This document shows positions 1 to 5,499 of a DNA stretch of 5,499 bases, piece after piece. A program made the position numbers and the translations under genes. Within the stretch, counting starts at the first letter, position 1, and every line of letters starts with the position of its first letter. The notes under the pieces were generated by a model. The model ran no database searches and was not told the DNA's origin. It saw only the letters and a program-made list of their open reading frames with translations. The stretch covers positions 1 to 5,499 of the forward strand of contig JAOTTZ010000144.1 in the NCBI GenBank assembly GCA_029864165.1. The letters run 5' to 3'. The DNA comes from Burkholderiaceae bacterium. Lineage in GTDB: Bacteria > Pseudomonadota > Gammaproteobacteria > Burkholderiales > Burkholderiaceae_C.

Positions 1-1796
1 CCTTCTTGTACACGGGCGCGGCCTCAGCGCGTTATCCGCACCTGGCCCTGGCGCTGCTCGAAGCTGGCGGCGAAGCACCCCCCACGCGACTCTCTGCGGT
101 GACCACATCAACGGTCAGCGCCGACATTCACGGGGCTGGTCGCGACAGTCGATTTCTGATCCGCTATGCGGGGCCACCGGGCACGGTCGATCGGGTTTCG
201 TACGTCGACGTCTTGCGTGGCGATGTGCCGGCCGAGCGGCTGACTGGGCACTACGTGCTCATCGGCATGACGGCGCAGGGGCTGGGCGACACGCTCGCAA
301 CACCAGTCAACGGCCGTCACCAGGCTATGCCAGGCGTCGAAGTATTGGCCAATACGCTGTACACACTGCGCAGCGGCGATACCGTCAAAGAAATGGGGCC
401 GTTTCAGGTCGCAGCGCTGTCCACTGGCCTGCTGTCAGCGCTGGTGTTGCTCGCCTTTGGACGCTTCGGCACGCGCACAGCGTTGCTCGCCGCCATAGGC
501 TCGGTGCCCATGGCGGTGGCGGCCAGCCTATGGGCTCTGCGCAGCGGCCTGTGGTGCAGCCCGGTACCCTACTCGCTGGCGGCGCTGCTGGCCTATCCAA
601 TGTGGAGTTGGCGCCGCCTCGAGCGCACCGTGGCCAGCCTTGATGGCGAGATCGCGCGCATCGTCGCCGACCCACTGGCCGCACCAGGCACAGACCCCCA
701 GGCTGCCACGAATGATGGGGATGCACTCGACGCACGACTGCAAACGCTGCAGCGCGCGGGCGCTCTGGTACGCGATGCGCGCCGCTTTCTTGCCGACACG
801 CTGGCCGCGATGCCCACGGCCATGCTGGTGGGCGACGAGAAGATGCAGGTTGTGTTGGCCAACCCGATGGCCGCAGCGCTGTTCGATGTGGAGTCGTTCG
901 CCGAGTTGAATGGGCTCGATTTGATTCGCCTGTTGGCCGAGTTTTCCACCCTGCGACCGCTGGACTGGAAGGACAGCATCACTGAGCTGAGCCCGTCGAG
1001 CGCCGGCATCGCCGTCGAAGCACGTCTGGGCACCAAGGGCGATTTCGTTGTCCACCTCGCCGCGGTAGACCTGCAAGGCCAGCGCCGCCTGATCGTGACC
1101 ATCGCCGATGTCGAACCCGTCAAGCAAGCCCAGCGTGAACGCGAAGAAGCGTTGGCCTTCGTCTCGCACGATCTGCGCTCGCCGGCGAGTTCTATCGTGT
1201 TGCTGGCCGACCTGAATTTGAGAGGTGATGTGCAGACACCGCGAGATGAATTGCTGCATGAGGTTCGGCGGCTGGCAACGCGAACGCTGGAAATGTCCGA
1301 GGACTTTGTCCGCGCAGCGCAGGTGCAAACCCGGGTGCTACAGCGGTTGCCGGTGCAACCGCGTGCGCTGATCGACGCTGCGCTGGGCGACCTGCGTGCG
1401 CAGGCTGTGGCGGCGGGTGTGAACTTGCATACGCGCTTTAGCGACGCTGATGCGGATGTGGCGGTCGACGGCCCACTGGTTGTGAGGGCAATCGGCAATC
1501 TGGTTTCCAACGCGATCAAGCACAGCGCCCGCGGCGGTGAGGTCGAGCTTCACGCCAGCGTCGATGGCGGCGCGTTACGCTTGACGGTGCGCGACCACGG
1601 CCCAGGACTCTCGCCGCAGCAAATACTACAACTCGCGCAAGGCGACCAGGGTGCCGCGGTGCATGACGCACGCGGCGTCGGTCTTGGTTTGTTGTTCGTT
1701 CAGCGCGTAGCGCGTCGTCACGGCGGCATGCTGCGGGCTGCTGCGCCTACTGAAGGCCGGGGCGCACTGTTCGAGCTCGAACTGACCCCGCCTTAA
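1..1796 (+). CDS. CHASE2-domain sensor histidine kinase, 5' end cut by window edge
   Basis: Inner-membrane sensor kinase that should autophosphorylate on His and pass phosphate to an unseen response regulator. The frame is open from base 3 with no convincing start, so the N-terminus lies outside; the TTG at 6 is internal. Numbering from that codon, residues 1-125 are the end of a periplasmic CHASE2 domain (VLIGMTAQGLGDTLATPV, then PGVEVLAN). Three membrane segments follow at about 133-152, 158-177 and 185-201, the usual CHASE2 arrangement. A short charged coil (205-260) leads to a PAS-like domain (262-370). The HisKA H-box is FVSHDLRSP with His388 (codon 1167-1169). HATPase_c shows the N-box NLVSNAIKHS (Asn502), G1 box DHGPGL (530-535) and G2 box GVGLGL (557-562); the F-box is poorly conserved. 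No receiver domain is fused. All catalytic motifs are intact, so an active kinase is likely; the CHASE2 ligand is unknown. Confidence 0.93.
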   Translation, partial: FLYTGAASARYPHLALALLEAGGEAPPTRLSAVTTSTVSADIHGAGRDSRFLIRYAGPPGTVDRVSYVDVLRGDVPAERLTGHYVLIGMTAQGLGDTLATPVNGRHQAMPGVEVLANTLYTLRSGDTVKEMGPFQVAALSTGLLSALVLLAFGRFGTRTALLAAIGSVPMAVAASLWALRSGLWCSPVPYSLAALLAYPMWSWRRLERTVASLDGEIARIVADPLAAPGTDPQAATNDGDALDARLQTLQRAGALVRDARRFLADTLAAMPTAMLVGDEKMQVVLANPMAAALFDVESFAELNGLDLIRLLAEFSTLRPLDWKDSITELSPSSAGIAVEARLGTKGDFVVHLAAVDLQGQRRLIVTIADVEPVKQAQREREEALAFVSHDLRSPASSIVLLADLNLRGDVQTPRDELLHEVRRLATRTLEMSEDFVRAAQVQTRVLQRLPVQPRALIDAALGDLRAQAVAAGVNLHTRFSDADADVAVDGPLVVRAIGNLVSNAIKHSARGGEVELHASVDGGALRLTVRDHGPGLSPQQILQLAQGDQGAAVHDARGVGLGLLFVQRVARRHGGMLRAAAPTEGRGALFELELTPP

Positions 1797-1803
1797 TGAC
1801 GCT

Positions 1804-1825
1804 CTAGTGTGGTGTTGCACGCTAT
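1804..1825 (+). repeat. Left terminal inverted repeat
   Basis: The sequence reads CTAG followed by TGTGGTGTTGCACGCTAT. It pairs with 2030-2051 on the opposite strand at 21 of 22 positions; the one difference is G here against A in the complement of the right copy (TGTGG versus TGTAG). Confidence 0.85.
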
Positions 1826-1878
1826 GCGGTACTTATAAAACCGATGCGTTTGGGCCTGTAGCTAGGCGCAAACCACAG

Positions 1879-1896
1879 CAATAGCCAAGTCTATTG
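1879..1896. repeat. Hairpin 1 in the centre of the MITE-like element
   Basis: CAATAG (1879-1884) and CTATTG (1891-1896) form a 6-base perfect stem around a 6-base loop. It is the weakest of the three central hairpins. Confidence 0.55.
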
Positions 1897-1912
1897 CGAG
1901 GCTGAGCCCGGA

Positions 1913-1939
1913 CACAAACAGTCAAGTGGACTGTTTGTG
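1913..1939. repeat. Hairpin 2 in the centre of the MITE-like element
   Basis: CACAAACAGTC (1913-1923) and GACTGTTTGTG (1929-1939) form an 11-base perfect stem around the 5-base loop AAGTG. It lies almost exactly at the midpoint of the element (1927/1928). No run of T follows, so it is not a standard intrinsic terminator. Confidence 0.8.
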
Positions 1940-1950
1940 CCTGGCGAAGG

Positions 1951-1969
1951 ACCAAGCCTCTGGCTTGGT
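1951..1969. repeat. Hairpin 3 in the centre of the MITE-like element
   Basis: ACCAAGCC (1951-1958) and GGCTTGGT (1962-1969) form an 8-base perfect stem around the 3-base loop TCT. No run of T follows on either strand. Confidence 0.7.
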
Positions 1970-2029
1970 GCGGCCTGCAAGGTTTTGCAACAACGCTACG
2001 GGGCCAAAGGCGCGGTTTTTAAGAGCTGA

Positions 2030-2051
2030 ATAGCGTGCAACACTACACTAG
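2030..2051 (-). repeat. Right terminal inverted repeat
   Basis: Read on the minus strand this is CTAG followed by TGTAGTGTTGCACGCTAT, the partner of 1804-1825. The final CTAG (2048-2051) overlaps by two bases the separate palindrome that starts at 2050. Confidence 0.85.
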
Positions 2052-2070
2052 CTCAGGGAATCCCTGAGCT
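2050..2070. repeat. Perfect 21-base palindrome next to the MITE-like element
   Basis: AGCTCAGGGA and TCCCTGAGCT are exact reverse complements separated by a single A (2060). As RNA it would form a 9-base stem with loop AAT. No T tract follows on either strand, so it is not a textbook terminator. The inner CCCTGA (2062-2067) can also pair with TCAGGG at 2076-2081, giving a second hairpin that excludes the first. It could be a protein-binding operator, a recombination or insertion target, or a transcription-end structure for the upstream gene; the sequence does not decide between these. Confidence 0.7.
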
Positions 2071-2160
2071 GAAAATCAGGGCTTTGCGCGCTGCCGATTC
2101 AGGCAAGGCCGGCTACTGCAGGGGCCATTGTTTGCTTACCCTTTTCACTATAAACAAAGA

Positions 2161-2169
2161 GGGAGGAAG
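2161..2169 (+). promoter_or_regulatory. Ribosome binding site that fixes the start at 2176
   Basis: The purine-rich GGGAGGAAG contains GGAGG (2162-2166), 9 bases before the ATG at 2176. It rules out the longer reading from the TTG at 2128, whose extra 16 residues (start MFAYPFHYK) would be coded by the leader and the ribosome binding site itself. Confidence 0.85.
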
Positions 2170-2175
2170 ACAAAC

Positions 2176-3210
2176 ATGAAACGCTTTGCCCTGTGGGAAA
2201 CCCTTAGCCGACGACTGGGCTCGAAGCGTGCTCGTTGGCCCGCCATCGGCCTGCAGCCGGTAGGGCTGTGGCCCCGGGACATCGCCGCTTTGCGGCCGGT
2301 GCTCGAGAAGCTGAGCGACCGGCTGGCCGTGAACTTCGAGTTGCGCGACGATGCGGCTGAAATCGTACTGCTTGACGCCGACTACGCGGTCAGCTCAGCA
2401 CCACAAATTCTCCACGCATTGAAGGAAAACCGCCCGTCCGTGCTGACGACCGGCTTTGGCGATGACGAGCGCCTGCTTTCGGTAGCCCAATACTTTGAGC
2501 GCTGTCAACAAGAACTGCTGCGCCAACTAAAAGAAATCCCGCTGGTGCGCGCCCAGTCAGCACGTTGGAGTGCAACTGGCTGGGACCTGGAGGTACTGAC
2601 CGACCACAACTGCCCCTCGGTGCCTGACAGTGACAGTGACAGCGACTTCACTTCGGCCTTCGACTCCGAATTAGATGCCGATCAGCTGGCTGCGGAGCCG
2701 CTTGACTGCGCACAGAAGGACTTCGTGCAACGTGTTCTGTACGGCCTGCACCATCAAAACGCGCAACCGCTTGGGGCCAGCTACGACCAGTTTGCTTGCA
2801 TGCGCTTTGAGTTCCGCGCCAGATTTGTCACCATCGATCCGAAGGCACAGCAGATGCTGCGTGTATGGCGGGAGTTGCCGCTGGTTTTGCCAGACGCGCA
2901 ACCATCGCCTGAAGCCAACGGGTACGAACTCAATGAAACCATTTGGCATCTCGGGGTGGCCTGCGGCCGCTATGCGCTGCTCAACCAACCGGAGGACTGG
3001 TGGCATACGCCGCTGCGAAGCCTGGGCCGCAGGGCTGCCGAACTAGAACGCTACACGCGCCAACCAAGGCACCTGGAGTTGGGTCGCCTGCTGATCGGGT
3101 CGCCGATAACGCCGTCGGAAATGCGACGCCATGTTCGCATCGGCATACCCGACCTGCGTTGCTTTCTGCAGGCGTGCTTGTTCCTGCGGTTGGTGTGCTG
3201 GTCCAACTAG
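2176..3210 (+). CDS. Uncharacterised protein with receiver-like N-terminus and possible winged-helix C-terminus
   Basis: This 344-residue soluble protein has no signal peptide or membrane segment and I cannot assign it to a named family. ATG at 2176 is chosen for its strong GGAGG site. Residues 22-95 resemble a degenerate response-regulator receiver: an alpha/beta rhythm with AIGLQPVGLW, then IVLLDADYA (Asp67 or Asp69 at the usual phosphorylation strand), then RPSVLTTG. The acidic pair of strand 1 and the conserved Lys are not seen, so phosphorylation is doubtful. Residues 151-169 form an acidic linker (DSDSDSD, then FDSELDAD). The rest includes a Trp-rich part (WHLGVACG, QPEDWWHTP) and an end (295-343) with a helix-turn-helix rhythm: LELGRLL, ITPSEMRRHV, IPDLRCFLQACLFLRLV. 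I infer an adaptor or DNA-binding regulator; this is not proven. It converges on the REC-EAL gene, 129 bases away. I have an unverified impression that similar proteins of unknown function occur in Burkholderiales. Confidence 0.88.
   Translation: MKRFALWETLSRRLGSKRARWPAIGLQPVGLWPRDIAALRPVLEKLSDRLAVNFELRDDAAEIVLLDADYAVSSAPQILHALKENRPSVLTTGFGDDERLLSVAQYFERCQQELLRQLKEIPLVRAQSARWSATGWDLEVLTDHNCPSVPDSDSDSDFTSAFDSELDADQLAAEPLDCAQKDFVQRVLYGLHHQNAQPLGASYDQFACMRFEFRARFVTIDPKAQQMLRVWRELPLVLPDAQPSPEANGYELNETIWHLGVACGRYALLNQPEDWWHTPLRSLGRRAAELERYTRQPRHLELGRLLIGSPITPSEMRRHVRIGIPDLRCFLQACLFLRLVCWSN
2626..2646 (+). repeat. In-frame hexanucleotide tandem repeat (Asp-Ser)
   Basis: GACAGT, GACAGT, GACAGC and a final GAC make three and a half six-base units coding DSDSDSD, residues 151-157 of the unknown protein. 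The unit is a multiple of three, so slippage would change linker length without a frameshift. Confidence 0.8.
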
Positions 3211-3339
3211 TGTGCCGCACCAAAGCATCGGCGTAGACCAGCGCACCCATTGGGCACGACACGGCTTGGTCATCGTTGCCAACGCTGCCCGTCATGCACG
3301 CCCCAGCGGCGCGCGTGTTGAGAACCCGCGGCACCGTAC
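3211..3339. other. 129-base convergent intergenic spacer
   Basis: This spacer lies between the stop codons of two convergent genes. I see no gene, no strong stem followed by T residues, and no repeat that would count as a bidirectional terminator. Short open frames running through it are out-of-frame readings with no ribosome binding site. Confidence 0.5.
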
Positions 3340-4551
3340 TCATGACAAGCTCATCGTGCTCGCCACGAGTTCGCGGCTTCGGACTTTCCAAGCCGACATC
3401 CAGCTGGGCACTTCCGTAGCCGGCATGGGTTTGCCGATAAAGTAACCTTGCGCGGAGTCGCAGCCGGCTGCACGCAAAAAGTCCCAGTCCGCGCGGTCTT
3501 CAACGCCTTCGGCGACTGTTTTCATGCCCAATTGCCGCGCCATGCCCAAGCTTGCCTCGAAGATTGCCCTGAGCGACGTGTTCCGCGACGCGCCATGGGT
3601 GAAGCTGCGATCAATCTTGAGCTCGTCGAACGGAATGTCGCGCAGCTGGGCCAGCGACGAGTGACCCGTGCCGAAGTCGTCAATGGACAAGCCGATACGC
3701 TTCAGGCGCAGGCGCGTGAGGATGTCAAGCAGTAGGCGCGGATCCTTCATCAGGCGGCTTTCGGTGACCTCCAAAACCAGACTCGACAATGGAACCCCCG
3801 CCTCGCTGACAGCGCGGGCGACAAAATCTGGAAACTCCAGGAAAGTAAGGTTGTCCATGGAGACGTTGACCGCGACGTGCAGGTCTAAGCCCATCGCCTG
3901 CCAGAGACGGGCCTGGTGCAAGGCAGCGGGCATGACGGCGCGAGTCAGATCATTGATGAGCCCGAATTGCTCCGCTGTGGCAATGAACTGATCCGGGAAT
4001 ACCAGACCGTCCTGCGGGTGTTGCCAGCGCACCAAAGTCTCCATGCCGGTGACGGTGCCAGTGCTGATTTCCACCTTAGGCTGGTAGTAGTTGACCAACT
4101 CCCCAGCCGAGATCGCGCGCTGCAATTCAGCAGGCTCATAGAGCTTTCTGGCACTGCGCGGTGCCGTGGCAACGCGTGAAAACCCACGCTCCAGCACCTG
4201 TCCCAACAGGTCGGTCGCAACGGGCTTGTTCAGGGTTCCAAGGATGTCAAGCTGGTGAGCTTTTGCGAGCGCCTGCGCCGTTTGCAGGATTCGCCCTTCC
4301 TCGCCGCTGACAAACACCAAGCCGCCCCCGTAGCCAATGCCCGCCAGATGGCGAACAAACTCTATGCCATCCATTCTTGGCATCTGTAAGTCGCAAAAAA
4401 TCAGGGCGATCGTCTTGGCCCCGGATCTAATAAAGTCCAGGGCGTCATAGGCACACTCGAATGACAGCACGTCCTGGCAACCCAGTTTCTTCAACTGTAG
4501 CGCCAGCAGTTTGTGTGCGAATGGCTCATCATCAACGACTAAGACGTTCAT
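3340..4551 (-). CDS. Response regulator with REC and EAL domains, predicted cyclic-di-GMP phosphodiesterase
   Basis: This 403-residue cytoplasmic protein should hydrolyse cyclic-di-GMP to pGpG under control of a receiver domain. The REC domain (1-125) has the acidic pair Asp7/Asp8, phospho-acceptor Asp54 (CDLQMPRMDG, codon 4390-4392), Ser82 and Lys109. The EAL domain (about 140-385) has Glu171 in ETLVRW, Asn229, Glu261 and Glu264 (LEVTES), Asp291/Asp292 (DDFGTG), Lys312 (LKIDRSF), Glu348 (AEGVE) and Gln368 (AQGYF), the full active-site set known from RocR-type enzymes. Length and spacing match Pseudomonas RocR (about 392 residues, same order). The signature is ETL, not EAL, but the metal-binding Glu is kept. 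The start is ATG at 4551 after AGAGGG; a TTG at 4572 in frame would overlap the upstream stop. The gene is 17 bases downstream of the hybrid kinase, so it is very probably cotranscribed and phosphorylated by it. Confidence 0.95.
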   Translation of the reverse strand: MNVLVVDDEPFAHKLLALQLKKLGCQDVLSFECAYDALDFIRSGAKTIALIFCDLQMPRMDGIEFVRHLAGIGYGGGLVFVSGEEGRILQTAQALAKAHQLDILGTLNKPVATDLLGQVLERGFSRVATAPRSARKLYEPAELQRAISAGELVNYYQPKVEISTGTVTGMETLVRWQHPQDGLVFPDQFIATAEQFGLINDLTRAVMPAALHQARLWQAMGLDLHVAVNVSMDNLTFLEFPDFVARAVSEAGVPLSSLVLEVTESRLMKDPRLLLDILTRLRLKRIGLSIDDFGTGHSSLAQLRDIPFDELKIDRSFTHGASRNTSLRAIFEASLGMARQLGMKTVAEGVEDRADWDFLRAAGCDSAQGYFIGKPMPATEVPSWMSAWKVRSRELVASTMSLS

Positions 4552-4555
4552 CAGA

Positions 4556-4562
4556 CCCTCTC
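4556..4562 (-). promoter_or_regulatory. Ribosome binding site for the REC-EAL gene
   Basis: On the minus strand GAGAGGG is followed by TCTG and then the ATG at 4551. It is a moderate Shine-Dalgarno match at short spacing, inside the 17-base gap between the two operon genes. It supports ATG 4551 over the in-frame TTG at 4572. Confidence 0.65.
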
Positions 4563-4568
4563 GCTGTA

Positions 4569-5499
4569 TCAAGCGTACTCTTCGGCAAGAAGGCCAACGA
4601 TGTACGTATCAACTTCTTTCGTGACGGTATCGAACTGCGCCGCGTATTGCGCAAGTTCATCTCTGCGTCCGGCCAGGCTTGCGCCCTCGAGCTTGGCGCA
4701 CAAGTCCGCCAAGGCCAGTGCTCCGACCGAGCGCGACGACGATTTAAGCTTGTGGGTGATCACACCGATCTGCCGGATATCGTCTTCGGCACGCGCCACT
4801 GTTAACTCCATCGCCTGGCGTCGGGCCGAGTCAAGGTAGTCGTTAAGGACTTCGCGCACCGCGTCCACGTCGTCACCCACCAATGCTATGAGCACGCTGA
4901 TGTCCATCACGTTCTTCATCCCAGGTACTTGTGTGTCTTGTGCCGCCACAACCGGCAAGGTCGAGACGCTGGTATTGGGCAACCAAGTCGCCAGCGCAAC
5001 GCTCAGGTCCCGCAGCAGTATCGGCTTGGTCAGGTACTCGTCCATACCCGCAGCGCGGGCGCGGGTCGCCTCATCGCGCAACGCGTTGGCTGTCAAGGCC
5101 AGAATCGGCATGCGTTCTCGCCCCACGCGTCCTTCCTCTGCTTCCTCTTTGCGGATGATCTGCGTCAGCGCGTAGCCGTCCAGCTGGGGCATATGCAAGT
5201 CGGTAAGCAACAGGGCATGCCCACCGTTTCTCCACATTTGGAGCGCTTCAGCGCCGTTGCTGGCAACTTCAGCGGCGTAACCCAACAGCGCTAGCTGCCG
5301 CAAGATAACCCTTTGATTGACCTCGTCATCCTCAGCAACGAGGATCAGTCGACCGAGAGCTCGAGCGTCGGCGACGCTGAGTGGCGGCAACTCTGCCAAG
5401 TTCGAATGCGCCTCGGCGTTGCGAGGTACTTCTGGCGAGGCGCGGCCAGCCGCTACCGCGACGGCGCGCAACAGCACAGTCTTCCTCAGTGCAGTGACA
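4569..5499 (-). CDS. C-terminal part of hybrid histidine kinase (REC plus HPt), 5' end cut by window edge
   Basis: About 310 residues are visible and the frame stays open to the window edge (reading VTALRKTVLLRAVAVAAGRASPE), so the kinase core, and perhaps another receiver, lies outside. The GTG at 5477 is internal, not a start. Counting from it, a REC domain spans about 42-168: acidic pocket in ILVAEDDEVN (Asp50/Asp51), phospho-acceptor Asp93 in LLTDLHMPQLDG (codon 5199-5201), Thr129 in LALTANAL, Lys151 in YLTKPI. After a linker (169-190) comes an HPt domain (about 190-300) with phospho-acceptor His242 in THKLKSSSRSVGA (codon 4752-4754). The order matches BarA/EvgS/RocS-type hybrid kinases, which run a His-Asp-His-Asp relay. 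The last Asp is most likely Asp54 of the REC-EAL protein encoded immediately downstream. The piece just before this REC (LLRAVAVAAG) resembles the tail of a preceding receiver or pseudo-receiver, which is inference only. Confidence 0.92.
   Translation of the reverse strand, partial: VTALRKTVLLRAVAVAAGRASPEVPRNAEAHSNLAELPPLSVADARALGRLILVAEDDEVNQRVILRQLALLGYAAEVASNGAEALQMWRNGGHALLLTDLHMPQLDGYALTQIIRKEEAEEGRVGRERMPILALTANALRDEATRARAAGMDEYLTKPILLRDLSVALATWLPNTSVSTLPVVAAQDTQVPGMKNVMDISVLIALVGDDVDAVREVLNDYLDSARRQAMELTVARAEDDIRQIGVITHKLKSSSRSVGALALADLCAKLEGASLAGRRDELAQYAAQFDTVTKEVDTYIVGLLAEEYA

Larger units (their letters stand above)
1804..2051. mobile_element. MITE-like near-palindromic element with 22-base terminal inverted repeats
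   Basis: The ends at 1804-1825 and 2030-2051 are inverted copies of each other with one mismatch in 22. Both outer edges are CTAG, which could be a 4-base target duplication flanking a 240-base element (1808-2047) with 18-base inverted repeats. Pairing continues inward imperfectly: 1826-1874 matches the reverse complement of 1981-2029, sharing blocks such as CTTA, AAAACCG, TTTGG, GTAGC and GCAAA with small gaps. The central 106 bases hold three separate hairpins. There is no ORF of useful size inside, so the element cannot code for a transposase. This combination (short, non-coding, inverted ends, intergenic, strong secondary structure) is the form of a MITE mobilised in trans by a related insertion sequence. 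I do not recognise the parent family; CTAG duplication is known for some IS5-family elements, but that assignment is a guess. It sits 7 bases after the stop of the CHASE2 kinase gene. Confidence 0.72.

Noticed and set aside
528..1519. Two long minus-strand open frames (528-1328 and 593-1519) opposite the CHASE2 kinase gene
   Set aside because: They lie antisense to a clearly functional kinase, have low-complexity Arg/Ser/Ala or Gln/His-rich translations with no domain, and lack ribosome binding sites; such frames are common in G+C-rich genes.
1804..2051. Integron attC site or CRISPR repeat as an explanation of the palindromic element
   Set aside because: The characteristic GTTRRRY/RYYYAAC ends of attC are absent and nothing is repeated in direct orientation with spacers.
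2149..2154. TATAAA as a -10 promoter hexamer for the unknown gene
   Set aside because: No good -35 at 16-18 bases, and a start about 7 bases downstream would fall on the ribosome binding site, leaving almost no leader.
2128..2175. N-terminal extension of the unknown protein from TTG at 2128
   Set aside because: The strong GGAGG at 2162-2166 serves the ATG at 2176, and the extension is coded by leader sequence.
3207..3214. CTAGTGTG at the stop codon of the unknown gene, identical to the first 8 bases of the element's left end
   Set aside because: The match stops after 8 bases and there is no inverted partner in the following spacer; chance is the simplest explanation.
2981..3445. Overlapping open frames (2981-3391 minus, 3131-3445 plus) across the convergent spacer
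   Set aside because: Both run through the ends of two real genes in other frames, have no recognisable domain and no start signal.
4461..4805. Plus-strand open frame opposite the junction of the hybrid kinase and REC-EAL genes
   Set aside because: It is a reverse-strand reading of two conserved genes; its translation matches nothing recognisable.

Overview
The window (about 60% G+C, dense, leaderless-free bacterial gene layout with Shine-Dalgarno sites) looks like a betaproteobacterial chromosome, most likely Burkholderiales. This rests on protein style and codon use only; there is no rRNA or other taxonomic marker. Almost everything recognisable is signal transduction.

Layout: (1) Positions 1-1796, + strand: the C-terminal part of a membrane sensor histidine kinase (end of a CHASE2 sensor domain, three membrane segments, PAS-like domain, HisKA and HATPase_c), cut by the left window edge. 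(2) Positions 1797-2175: a 379-base gene-free stretch. Most of it is a 248-base near-palindromic element (1804-2051) with 22-base terminal inverted repeats that differ at one base, CTAG at both ends, and three hairpins in the middle; it has the form of a non-autonomous miniature transposable element (MITE). A second, perfect short palindrome touches its right end. (3) Positions 2176-3210, + strand: a 344-residue protein of unknown function with a receiver-like N-terminal part lacking the phosphorylation residues, an acidic Asp-Ser linker and a possible winged-helix C-terminus. (4) Positions 3340-5499, - strand, convergent with the previous gene: a two-gene operon coding for a hybrid histidine kinase C-terminus (REC plus HPt, cut by the right window edge) and, 17 bases downstream, a REC-EAL response regulator of the RocR/PvrR type with all catalytic residues for cyclic-di-GMP hydrolysis.

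How the genes may work together: the hybrid kinase and REC-EAL protein read as a complete multistep phosphorelay (His-Asp-His-Asp) that ends in control of cyclic-di-GMP breakdown. The CHASE2 kinase has no receiver domain or obvious partner in the window. The unknown 344-residue protein lies between the two signalling units, but no direct functional link can be shown from sequence. The most unusual items are the MITE-like palindromic element and the uncharacterised receiver-like protein.
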